NCBI RefSeq assembly: GCF_006439055.1
Contig: NZ_RCZC01000004.1
Location: forward strand, 312,620 to 376,619
Source: Sphingomonas glacialis
Lineage (GTDB): Bacteria > Pseudomonadota > Alphaproteobacteria > Sphingomonadales > Sphingomonadaceae
Reading direction: 5' to 3'
DNA: 64,000 bases
The position numbers were made by a program, and so were the translations under genes. The notes below the pieces were generated by a model. It saw only the letters and a program-made list of their open reading frames with translations, was not told the DNA's origin and searched no databases. This document shows, piece after piece, positions 35,995 through 43,456 of the stretch. Numbering within the stretch: position 1 is the first letter of the stretch; each line of letters starts with the position of its first letter.

Positions 35995-36291
35995 GAGCGA
36001 GTGGCTAGCTAGATTGTTGCGACCATTTTGCTTTTCGATAGCGAGTAGGTTGCCACTTGGTCGCTCTTCAGCCGCTGGCTGGTTGCGTACGCGTCGCTAG
36101 TGCCTCGCTCTGTGCGAGCTAATAGATCGCGATTGCGTCGCTTGAAGATCGCTATTTTATCGCCATTTACTCGCAACCTACGTCCTGCCTTATCGCTTTT
36201 TTGTCGCTTCATAGTCGCTGCTTGCTCGCTATGCGTTCGCGATGTGGTGGCGAGCGGATTGCTACGCGGTTGGTAGCAGGTTGCTATTGAT
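35995..36291. repeat. 27-unit tandem array of 11-bp repeats (centromere candidate)
   Basis: Twenty-seven consecutive 11-bp rows, no gaps, starting at 35995. Nearly all rows open with the pattern T-[C/T/A]-G-C-[T/G]; rows at 36127-36160 and 36193-36237 are TCGC. GC occupies positions 3-4 in 25 of 27 rows. The next 6 bp vary. The period equals one helical turn, and the array lies 75 bp upstream of parA. Known 11-bp direct repeats bind RHH ParR in plasmid R1 parC, which supports a centromere role. Confidence 0.85.
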
Positions 36292-36403
36292 TGTCCTCAG
36301 CTCATTCTTGTCGGCCGTCGCAGCACGTCCAATCATGCCGAAACCCGCCCGAAATAACTAAAACATTGGACAAACATCCGAAGCAGTCTTCCGCATCCGT
36401 GGG

Positions 36404-36502
36404 TCGCTATCAGCTCGCTACAAAGTTGCTGTCGAGCTACGATTCAATTGCGTCCGGATTGCTCCCGGGTTGCAACATGGTTGCTATCGCGTTGCAACCG
36501 CT
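36404..36502. repeat. second 11-bp array, 9 units
   Basis: Nine 11-bp rows from 36404, of the form T[C/T]GC[T/A/G]; eight fit, one (36437) is degenerate. It is separated from the first array by 112 bp and is out of phase with it by 2 bp. Two clusters around a spacer recall the R1 parC layout. Confidence 0.75.
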
Positions 36503-36675
36503 CGTACGATTAAGACACGTTCCTTATGAAACGCTTAGTGACAAGGTTTCTGACGCCCTCGGTTTAAAGGTCGATCTCGTCAATCGGAGCTTGTCCGTAC
36601 GGGCGAAAGCCAGCGCGGCCAACGATCACATGAGCTCTAAAAAAGAACGGGACGGCAAAACCGCCTTCTCGAATA

Positions 36676-37010
36676 TCATTCCTTCCAGCAAAGCTTAAAC
36701 TTGCGAGCCTGCTTCCGGGCCTTCCGAGGTGCTGGCACCGGCAAACCGTGTGGCGTGATCACAGCCCGGGTATTTGCGAGTTCAGCGTCCCATGCCTGGG
36801 TACGTGCCTTGTGAGTGAAATATGAACCTCCGTCTGTTCGCTGAGACGGATACCGGTCGAAGTTCGCGCGGCGTCGGAGACAGAGACCGTCGGGCAGCCA
36901 CGAAGCGGGGCAGGGGGGTGCCGATTTTGCCGGGGCTCAAGCGCGGCGTAGAGCAGCGCAGCCAACTTCACCGCATAATTGGGGGCACCGGGCATCCTTG
37001 ACGCCAGCAC
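36676..37010 (-). pseudogene. decayed gene of unknown function
   Basis: Two minus-strand frames look coding in turn: one from 37010 (MPGAPNYAVKLAALLYAALE) and another, without ATG, that ends at 36676 (NFDRYPSQRTDGGSYFTHK, AWDAELANTRAVITPHGLPV, KARKQARKFKLCWKE). A frameshift between them is the simplest reading. No family recognised. Confidence 0.3.
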
Positions 37011-37111
37011 CGCCCGGTCTTCATTATGAGGTCTTTAACGGCGGAGCCTTTCCGTCGGTGGTAGGGCAGGGGACACCACCACACAGCGCAAAACCTTGTG
37101 CCCGCGCATCA

Positions 37112-37321
37112 TCAAGGCAATTTGACGGTCCGCGATGCAAGAATGGCGTCTGTCAGTTCGTCACTGTCGATCTCTCCAGCGATGTAGCGCTCGTTAAACC
37201 GCTCGATCTCGTGGGCGAGAATACCGCCTTCGTAGCGGACGTTGCCACGAGCGAACTCGACCTCACCACAACGGCGTGCTCGCTAGCTTGCGCTGATCCG
37301 GTTCATTGTTTCGACGGTCAT
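37112..37321 (-). pseudogene. VbhA-like antitoxin gene with TAG at codon 13
   Basis: From ATG 37321 (AAAGGA upstream) the 70-codon frame reads MTVETMNRISAS, TAG (37283-37285), then RARRCGEVEFARGNVRYEGG, GILAHEIERFNERYIAGEI and DSDELTDAIL. The second part matches the antitoxin-VbhA fold that inhibits Fic toxins. GAG to TAG would explain the stop. Whether any product is made is unknown. Confidence 0.6.
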
Positions 37322-37382
37322 AAGCCGATCCTTTGGGCAGGTGATTAAAGGCTCCGACGCCAGTGCGTAGGGGCAGGGCAGG

Positions 37383-37774
37383 TCATCGTTCGTCGACGAG
37401 CGTAATGGCGAGGACGCGGATGGTCTAAAACGGATCGGAGGAGTCCTCGGAGCCGATGCTAAGTCTTGGTTATAGTGTTCGATTTTCCAATAGCAGGGGA
37501 TGTCTGCGAACTCGAACTTGCCCATGTCACGCTCGCCATGCGGATTGATCGCATAATCGAAGGCGACGAAGTCGCGCACTTCCCGGAGCATCTGCGCGCG
37601 GTTGCGCCATCCCCGGAACAGGCTGACGTCGCCCAGCAGTTCGGCGATCCCACGGGTCATAACAACCCGGTTGTTGCCGGGAGCGGTGATGTGTTCGCGT
37701 AACCAGTCGTTGAGCCGCGTGGTCTCCCTTACGCCACGCTTGGAGCGGTCTGAATGCCGCGTTTGCTCGGGCAT
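37383..37774 (-). pseudogene. DUF3768 protein with C-terminal frameshift
   Basis: The start at 37774 and body are intact and match DUF3768: NNRVVMTRGIAELLGDVSL, FVAFDYAINPHGERDMGKFEF, CYWKIEHYNQDL. After that the frame should continue as EDSSDPF, TIRVLAITLVDE, but this lies in another frame and also holds a TAG. The ORF reads on through noncoding sequence to 37283. A frameshift near 37445 plus a nonsense codon indicate decay of the last 30 residues. Confidence 0.7.
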
Positions 37775-38064
37775 GATGATGTCCTCGTCCTGCCCCCCCC
37801 AATCGGGGTCGTTCGACAGCGGAAAGGACGGCCGGGGCATAGTTCGCGTAAGCCCACCCTAGGGTCGAAACGAAGTGGAGAAGCCCGCTTGCGGGATTGG
37901 GCGGGCGGACGCCCCGGCGAGGCCTCAAGAGCCTGAACACTCACGAATTGGCCACAGCGGGAGAACTGTCTTACCGAGGCTCACGCTGGACGGCCACGGC
38001 GATTGAGGCGTATCGTTCCCCTATCCGAACCGCTGCCAACATTGTCAGTTCGTGGTCCCGCTGG

Positions 38065-38226
38065 ATGGAGAACGCCGGCGAGATGCTGCGCATCAACGCT
38101 TTGGTGCGGACGCATTTCTGCGGCTGTGGGACGTTGATGCGGGCCGATCTGGACGACATCGTTGCACGGCATGGCTCCGCTTATTCACTCGTCGACAAGC
38201 CGGAACGATGCCGGATGGTCGAGTGA
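38065..38226 (+). CDS. small Cys-containing hypothetical protein
   Basis: A 53-aa frame (MENAGEMLRINALVRTHFCGCGTLMRADLDDIVARHG...), ending RCRMVE. The CGCG and later C suggest a truncated zinc ribbon, and the stop TGA comes where such proteins usually continue. The sequence 5' of 38065 in this frame is not coding-like. Its 3' end overlaps an opposing small gene. Confidence 0.4.
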   Translation: MENAGEMLRINALVRTHFCGCGTLMRADLDDIVARHGSAYSLVDKPERCRMVE

Positions 38227-38358
38227 GAACGTCTTGTCGCCGAGTGTGGCGACGATCCCCGGCGATTGTCCGATGGGCATGTTGTAATTCCCCTTCACGG
38301 ACTTCTCCCAAGCAGCGAGCGCGAAGGCGCCTGACAGAACCAGCCATGGTCGCTTCAT
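38185..38358 (-). CDS. small exported protein, lipoprotein-like
   Basis: A 57-aa frame from ATG 38358 with GGGAG upstream. It starts MKRPWLVLSGAFALAAWEKSV, a lipoprotein-like signal in which the expected lipobox Cys is Trp (TGG; TGC or TGT would restore it). The rest reads NMPIGQSPGIVATLGDKTF and SLDHPASFRLVDE. Possibly an entry-exclusion-like or surface small protein; the function is a guess. Confidence 0.5.
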   Translation of the reverse strand: MKRPWLVLSGAFALAAWEKSVKGNYNMPIGQSPGIVATLGDKTFSLDHPASFRLVDE

Positions 38359-38452
38359 GCTCGTCTCCCTATGCAGCTTGCGGGAACAGACGGGCTAAAT
38401 AGCCTTGCGCGGCGCGGGGAGGGGGCCCGCCAAGGGTGAACACGTGCGAAGA

Positions 38453-38476
38453 GGCCCGGAGCTGTAGCTCCGGGCC
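38453..38476. terminator. hairpin after ssb
   Basis: A perfect 11-bp stem, GGCCCGGAGCT with AGCTCCGGGCC, loop GT, 15 bp beyond the ssb stop. Only a weak T-tract follows on the minus strand. Confidence 0.55.
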
Positions 38477-38490
38477 GTCCATGCCTCGAT

Positions 38491-38901
38491 TTAGAAGGGT
38501 ACGTCGTCGTCATCGAGACCTCCGTGCTCCTGCGTGTCGCTCTGCTGCTGGCGACCCCGGCTGAGGAAGGTCACTTCATCGGCAATGATTTCGACGCCGT
38601 AGCGCTCGGTGTTTTCGGTGTCCGTCCAGCGGGTGTAGTGGATGCGGCCCCGGACCATGACCTTCTGGCCCTTGTCGACGCACTGGGCGACGGTCTTGCC
38701 GACGCCGTTGAAGCAGGTGATGCGGTGCCATTCGGTGTCCTCGACCCGGCGACCGCTATCGTTCCTGAGGATCTTGCCTTCGCTGTCGCGCTTGGGGCGC
38801 GAGGTGGCGAGGCTGAACTGGGTGATCTTGGTGCCGCCCTGGGTGGTGCGGACTTCGGGCGCTGCGCCGACATTGCCGGCGAGGATGACGAGGTTCTGCA
38901 T
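38491..38901 (-). CDS. ssb: single-stranded DNA-binding protein
   Basis: A 136-aa SSB with the OB-fold motifs MQNLVILAGNVGAAPEVR, TQFSLATSRPKRD, DTEWHRITCFNGVGKTVAQ and VMVRGRIHYTRW, and the acidic tail ending DDDDVPF for partner binding. Start at 38901 with AAGGAA upstream; the longer frame upstream is noncoding. Plasmid SSBs coat the incoming strand during conjugation. The 200 bp upstream hold a long imperfect inverted repeat. Confidence 0.94.
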   Translation of the reverse strand: MQNLVILAGNVGAAPEVRTTQGGTKITQFSLATSRPKRDSEGKILRNDSGRRVEDTEWHRITCFNGVGKTVAQCVDKGQKVMVRGRIHYTRWTDTENTERYGVEIIADEVTFLSRGRQQQSDTQEHGGLDDDDVPF

Positions 38902-38927
38902 TTCGAGGTTCCTTCTTTTGTTCGCCG

Positions 38928-39127
38928 GGGGTCCGTCCCCTCGACTGAACACCAAAAAAGACGGCCAGGGCGCCCTCTCCACCGGAGCGCGAAGATGCGG
39001 AGGGGAACCCCGATCAGAGGGATGGTGCGGGCAGCCGCGTAAGCGGCAACTCGGCCCGAATAATCGCGGGTTGGAGGGGGCGGACGGCCGGATTAGGTCG
39101 TTCAGGAAAGAGAGGGGATGTGACCCC
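38928..39127. promoter_or_regulatory. long imperfect hairpin upstream of ssb
   Basis: Outer arms 38928-38942 and 39112-39127 pair as GGGGTC and TCCCCTC blocks. Inner arms 38960-38983 and 39069-39092 are complementary over GGCCG, GG-GCG and GGAG-type blocks. GCCGC/GCGGC makes a small central hairpin. The overall shape parallels the structure upstream of ardC and suggests a single-strand promoter. Confidence 0.45.
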
Positions 39128-39419
39128 ATTGGCGGGCAACCGACAGAGAACCGTATGCAGGACCAGCTTGTCGCATCGATTTGCCGGCGATGTCGGTGTT
39201 TCGACCCTTCACCACGGGCGGCGTGATACCCCGGCTGCCGTCGCCTTGCGGCGGCCGCGTGCGGGCAACCTCACCGGTATGGTCGTGGCGTGGACCTTGG
39301 CTCAGCCTTCCCTCTATAAACGCGCGCGCCGTGCCCCCTGGCGATATTGCCCCCGCGCATTGCACCCAAGGTGCGCGGTCTGCGCGGCTAAGCCGAAGCT
39401 CGACGACCGGGAGAGCGTT

Positions 39420-39851
39420 ATGAGATAGCGTATATACCTCACCTCGCTGGCTGCCAGCGCGATCATCGCCTTGCCGAGCGAGTGCCAACGTCGATCGCTC
39501 AGCGACTCCGGGCGGCATCTGTAAACTCAAGCTCGGCATCTATGTCGCTGACAGGTCGAGCTGCGCACAGCCCTTCAACACGGCGATCCGGCAATATGAT
39601 GGACATGGCATCAGCATGGCGCATACCCGGGATTGTCAGGCCAAGATCCTGTCGCGCAAGGGCGGTGCCTTCTCCGTAAGCCAATCTTGTCTCGACGCCG
39701 GCACCGGACCCGCGAAACGCTTCACCGAGCGGCAGATCATCCGCATTCGCGATGCTTTGACCTTCGATCAACAGAACGGCCGCGCGAAGACCGGATATCG
39801 CTATTGCCCGATCTATGAGCTGCCGACGGACCTGCGAAGGCCGTGCGATGA
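39420..39851 (+). pseudogene. secreted Cys-rich protein gene, TAG at codon 3
   Basis: GGGAGAG precedes ATG 39420. The frame reads MR, TAG (39426-39428), then a signal peptide RIYLTSLAASAIIALPSECQ. After a one-base shift near 39515 coding resumes: GGICKLKLGIYVADRSSCAQ, PFNTAIRQYDGHGISMAHTR, FTERQIIRIRDALTFDQQNG, YRYCPIYELPTDLR. At least two lesions make it a pseudogene. The probable original stop overlaps the next start at 39848. Confidence 0.55.
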
Positions 39852-40366
39852 GAGGCGCCAGAAGGATTACTTTGATCGCCGCGGGCAGCCGCGCGCTTGC
39901 CGGCTGCGCTGTCACGCTGACCGAGCGGCCGACCCAGTCCGCGAGCACAAACACGATCGCGGTGTCGCGCGGCTCGCGCTTCGACTTTGCCCCGTCTAGA
40001 CACCTAGCGTCACACCCGCAGGCGCGGCGACGTTCGACGGTACACGCCATACCGCCATTTTCGGTTCGCACACGCGCGAAACCGGGGCAAGAGGGGTATA
40101 CTAGGGTTGCCCGAGATCTTGCGCCCTTTGGCCCGGCCGCGGGAAAGACACAGGAGACCGCCTGCGAAACGCGAATCTCTGATCAGCAGCATTTTACAGT
40201 AACCTGGACGTCACCGGATGGAACGGTCACTACTCTTAATCAGGATAGGGGTTGCCGGTACGCCAGAAATGATACGCTCAATCAGTTGCTCGATGCGATG
40301 CCGCCCCAGCTGGGAGCCGATGGTTGGGCGGCGCAGCTCACGCGCTCGGGTACCTCGCGCGGCTGA
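39848..40366 (+). CDS. putative lipoprotein
   Basis: A 172-aa frame starting MRGARRITLIAAGSRALAGC with a lipobox-like LAGC. The C-terminal third is coding-like (CETRISDQQHFTVTWTSPDG, NDTLNQLLDAMPPQLGADGW), with two Cys. It follows the pseudogene with a likely ATGA overlap. A long minus-strand ORF over the same DNA is considered a shadow. Confidence 0.45.
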   Translation: MRGARRITLIAAGSRALAGCAVTLTERPTQSASTNTIAVSRGSRFDFAPSRHLASHPQARRRSTVHAIPPFSVRTRAKPGQEGYTRVARDLAPFGPAAGKTQETACETRISDQQHFTVTWTSPDGTVTTLNQDRGCRYARNDTLNQLLDAMPPQLGADGWAAQLTRSGTSRG

Positions 40367-40411
40367 TCGGGCGCGGTCTTGATTCAAGGCCGCAGCGGTC
40401 TGATCGTTGGC

Positions 40412-40849
40412 TTATGCGCCCCAATCCGGCCCCTCCGGATCGGGAAAGAAGGCGTCCGGATCAATCACTGAACGCGTGGCGCGGAGCGGTCGTGGCGCGA
40501 CGGCAATCGGCGGCGCGGGAACCGGCGGGGGCAGGGTTGGCGCGCCGCCGCCGAACCGGACGCGCAGATAGGCGGTATTGCCGTGCAGCGCCTGGAAGAC
40601 CGCTACATGCTCCTCGACCTGCATCCGCTTGCCGATCCACGGCGCTCGCTCGCCACTGAGATGGCCGACCTGGATGCCGCGCATCGTGAACACCGCGATC
40701 GCGTCTTCATCATGCGTGTTGTTGGGCTCGAAACGTAGTTCGACCGGCTCTCCCGGCGGCGTCAGCAATAGCTCCATGCGACGATTGCTCTTCGTCTTGT
40801 CGTCATTGGGATAATCGATCCCAACAATCGCGAGAGTCAGCTCCTCCAT
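40412..40849 (-). CDS. HIRAN-domain protein
   Basis: A 145-aa protein with a HIRAN domain at about residues 5-95: LAIVGIDYPNDDKTKSNRR, PGEPVELRFEPNNTHDEDAI, GIQVGHLSGERAPWIGKRM. HIRAN domains bind ssDNA 3' ends and stalled forks in repair proteins. The C-terminus is Pro-rich and ends DAFFPDPEGPDWG. ATG 40849 is chosen; no strong ribosome site is seen. Stand-alone HIRAN proteins are common on sphingomonad plasmids. Confidence 0.8.
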   Translation of the reverse strand: MEELTLAIVGIDYPNDDKTKSNRRMELLLTPPGEPVELRFEPNNTHDEDAIAVFTMRGIQVGHLSGERAPWIGKRMQVEEHVAVFQALHGNTAYLRVRFGGGAPTLPPPVPAPPIAVAPRPLRATRSVIDPDAFFPDPEGPDWGA

Positions 40850-40962
40850 GAACGGCAATCTAGGGTTCTGCTGGGACTTAGGGAAGGGCGGTGGGTGTCA
40901 CCAGGGGGGTCGGTGCCACCTGCACGGTCAGGCGCCGAGGTCGGGGAGGGCGGCCGGACCGG

Positions 40963-41260
40963 TCATGCTGCTTCACAAATCTGTTGCTCCGGTTCGTCCG
41001 AGGCGGCGAGTCCGGTCGCGCGGAGCAGATAGCCTGCCGCGGCTTCTGCCTTCGCCGCGGCGGTCATGATCGCGCAGCTGTCCATGCGAAGCACCATCAA
41101 CCACGAACCGATATAGGCCGCGTGGTTGTGCATATAGGACGTGGGAAGACTGAGATCCGCACCGAGCAGCGCTGAGGTCATCTCGACGCAAAGCTCCTCG
41201 AACGCATAGGCGTCGTCGCCGAACCGCTTGCCGGCCGCGAGCGCATCGAAGACAGGAGAG
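40963..41260 (-). pseudogene. truncated ArdC C-terminal domain
   Basis: About 95 residues match the ArdC peptidase domain after the HExxH: FDALAAGKRFGDDAYAFEEL, MTSALLGADLSLP, NHAAYIGSWLMVLR, AAAKAEAAAGYLL. The N-terminal domain and the HExxH are missing. It is fused out of frame to the truncated ParB gene at about 41260. Confidence 0.7.
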
Positions 41261-41704
41261 GGCCAGCTTGGCGAGGCGCACACGCTGCTCGACAAAACGG
41301 GTGGTGCCGCCCTGGCGCTTGGCAACCTTTTCGGCGGTCATGCCCTTCTGAATCAGGACGTTGAACGCGGTGCACTCGTCGGCCGGATTCATCGGCACGC
41401 GCTGGAAGTTTTCGGCGAGGGTCGCCTCGATCGCGTTTTTGTCGTCGCTGAGCACGAGGACCGGGATCGTGTGGTCAGCGGGGAGGGTGCCCTGCTCGAT
41501 CAGGAGTTGGAGCGCGCGAAAGTAACGACCGCCTGCCTTCACGGTGGACGTACCCGCCTTCTTGAGCGGGTCGAAAATCAGGGTCTGCAACAGCCCCTGG
41601 GCTGCAATACTCGCGGCAAGCGTGTCGATCTCTGCGTCACGGTTGGATTTGCGGACATTGTCCTTCAACAGCGACAGGCTTTTGACCTTCACGGGCCGAA
41701 TCAT
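41261..41704 (-). pseudogene. truncated ParB/RepB-like N-terminal domain
   Basis: About 148 residues from ATG 41704: VKVKSLSLLKDNVRKSNRD, TLAASIAAQGLLQTLIFDPL, YFRALQLLIEQGTLP, LAENFQRVPMNPADECTAF, GGTTRFVEQRVRLAKLAL. This is the ParB N-terminal domain of the plasmid ParB-like nuclease/methylase-associated family. The C-terminal part is lost at the ArdC junction. Confidence 0.75.
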
Positions 41705-41774
41705 TGATTATGATCCGCCTGGGATAAGCGCGCCGCTGTCCCGCGGTCACGCAAGCCTGCTCCTCGAGCTCACA

Positions 41775-41796
41775 AAGCCTAAGGCTCCCTCTCCTC
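41775..41796. repeat. 22-bp upstream element, copy 1
   Basis: AAGCCTAAGGCTCCC followed by TCTCCTC; 71 bp upstream of the ParB-like start. Copy 2 at 43322-43343 differs at one base and lies 46 bp upstream of the strawberry-notch remnant. Probably a shared operator or promoter element; it contains the near-palindrome AGCCTAAGGCT. Confidence 0.5.
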
Positions 41797-41906
41797 CCGT
41801 TATGGGCGATCTACAAAATCCCTTCCGATGCTGATTTAAACTGAGAAACGAGCAGAACAAATCCGACAATGAAGCGTTCTAGGGTGTTCGTGACAGGGAG
41901 AGCTTT

Positions 41907-42389
41907 ATGAAAATCGTTGTTCTTGGAAGTATCGCGCTCACGCTGGGGTTGTCAGCCGCGGCTAACGCGCAGTCCGTTTCATCCGCTCAGTTCGTTGCCA
42001 AGGCAGGTGCGAGCGACAAGTTCGAAATCGAGGCAGCAAAACTCGAAACTACCTCCTCCAATCCCGGTGTCGCGAATTTCGCGAAGCAGATGATCACCGA
42101 TCATACGAAGAGCACGCAGATGGTAAAGCAAGCCGCGATTGCAGATAAGCTGATACCAAAGCCGCCAATGCTTTCTGCGAAGCAGACGAAAGATCTCGTC
42201 GCTTTGCGTGCCGTCAGTGGTACGTCACGCGATACGCTTTATATATCGCAACAAAAGGTAGCGCATGCTGAAGCACTAACCCTGATGCAGACTTACGCAT
42301 CGAACGGAACGGCGACGAACTTGACGAAAACTGCCGAAGAGATCGTCCCTGTCGTGCAGATGCACAAGGACATGATCGACAAGATGTAA
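41907..42389 (+). CDS. DUF4142 exported protein
   Basis: A 160-aa protein with a signal peptide (SIALTLGLSAAANA) and a DUF4142 four-helix (ferritin-like) domain: FVAKAGASDKFEIEAAKL, NFAKQMITDHTKS, YISQQKVAHAEALTLMQTYA, TAEEIVPVVQMHKDMI. GGGAGAG precedes the ATG. It is periplasmic; family members are linked to stress. Unlike its neighbours it is intact. A 9-bp perfect hairpin follows the stop. Confidence 0.85.
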   Translation: MKIVVLGSIALTLGLSAAANAQSVSSAQFVAKAGASDKFEIEAAKLETTSSNPGVANFAKQMITDHTKSTQMVKQAAIADKLIPKPPMLSAKQTKDLVALRAVSGTSRDTLYISQQKVAHAEALTLMQTYASNGTATNLTKTAEEIVPVVQMHKDMIDKM

Positions 42390-42395
42390 AGACAA

Positions 42396-42428
42396 GTGCC
42401 GGGCGATCCCGACGGGACAGCCCGGCAC
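42396..42428 (+). terminator. hairpin after the DUF4142 gene
   Basis: GTGCCGGGC (42396-42404) pairs perfectly with GCCCGGCAC (42420-42428), 7 bp after the stop. No clear T-run. Confidence 0.5.
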
Positions 42429-42443
42429 GTTCCGTCGGTATCG

Positions 42444-43276
42444 TTAACCAGAGATGTGGTCGATCATAGCCGCGGCGGTCGCCACGGGAATAAACATCCG
42501 CGTCTTGTGCTGGATGATATCGGTGAAGCACCCGGCCGCTCGAAACGCTCCCAACTAGGCAGCGCTGCAGCCGGTACGCGCCGAACGCCGTGGTCTTGTC
42601 ACTGCCGATGACATGCTTTGCGGTCTCGGCACCCGATACCGCGATGGTCGCAGCAATATCGAAGGCGTCTGCGAGTGCGGTGACGAGCGGGGCAGGGGCC
42701 CTTCGGCCAACGAAGGACTGACCGTCATCGGTGTTCAAGCGCCAGACCTGATCGTGATCGTCGGATAGGCGGTCCCAGCCCTGGAGGAGCAGATCGGATC
42801 GATCTCGTTGAGGACCAGCCGCGCACCGGCGCGAGGCGAGAACGCCGCGAGCGGGTCCGTGCCGGCGGACGGCTCGAGAACCAGATCCGTCACCGCGATC
42901 CTGCCAGCGAGCGTAGCCAGATAGGCAGTGGGGCAGGGGTCGAGAATTGCTGCAGCTCGATTTGCTATTGGCTGCGCACCGTGTGGGTCGGCAGGCTGGT
43001 GACCAACCCGGTCAGCGCGGCAAGGCAATCGCTCGACGCAGAGGGGAGGGCGGCCCACGCCAGATACATGACCTTGGCGAGTTCAAGCATGTCGTAAGCG
43101 TCGCGAAGCGACCAGCGGCCGTCGCCCAGGGGAGCGCCATAGGCTTGCTCCATGACCCACAGCAGCGTGTCGCGCTGGAGCGATCCTTGTCCAGCAATGA
43201 TGTCGACGACGGCTTTGGCGGCCGTGATCGAGGGTTCGGTGAAGTCTAGTTCGAGAGTTGCGGCTGAAGTGCGCAT
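42444..43276 (-). pseudogene. strawberry-notch/methylase gene remnant
   Basis: From ATG 43276 the 5' end is intact (DGRWSLRDAYDMLELAKVMY, SLPTHTVRS), then a frameshift near 42970 moves the DNA-methylase motif VLEPSAGTDPLAAF and GARLVLNEIDP to another frame. The central helicase is missing; at about 42740 the sequence jumps to the extreme C-terminal domain (NTDDGQSFVGRR, then frameshifted CFTDIIQHKTRMFIPVA and DHISG) ending TAA at 42444. The full gene is usually over 4 kb. Identification rests on remembered family sequences. Confidence 0.65.
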
Positions 43277-43321
43277 CGAGGGCTTCCGGTTTTATCGCCC
43301 GGTACTCATCACCGGATCAAC

Positions 43322-43343
43322 AAGCCGAAGGCTCCCTCTCCTC
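43322..43343. repeat. 22-bp upstream element, copy 2
   Basis: AAGCCGAAGGCTCCC followed by TCTCCTC, one mismatch to 41775-41796. An inverted GAGGGAGCC copy lies at about 43418. Confidence 0.5.
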
Positions 43344-43456
43344 TAAATTCGATACGACCGATCGAAAGCAGCAAAAGGTGTCATTAGGTCAGACGTTTAC
43401 CACAAGGTCGCCCCCGAGGGAGCCGTAGGACAAACGCGTGTGTCAGATCTCCGAAG

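Noticed and set aside
35995..36502. CRISPR array
   Set aside because: The unit is 11 bp with short degenerate motif and no spacers of 30-40 bp; no cas genes.
36291..36698. 135-codon plus-strand ORF
   Set aside because: Its first part runs through the second 11-bp repeat array. An inner start at 36478 cannot be excluded, but support is too weak.
39499..40071. 190-codon minus-strand ORF
   Set aside because: The plus strand carries Cys-rich secreted-protein coding (with lesions) and a lipoprotein start; the minus frame has no recognisable feature.
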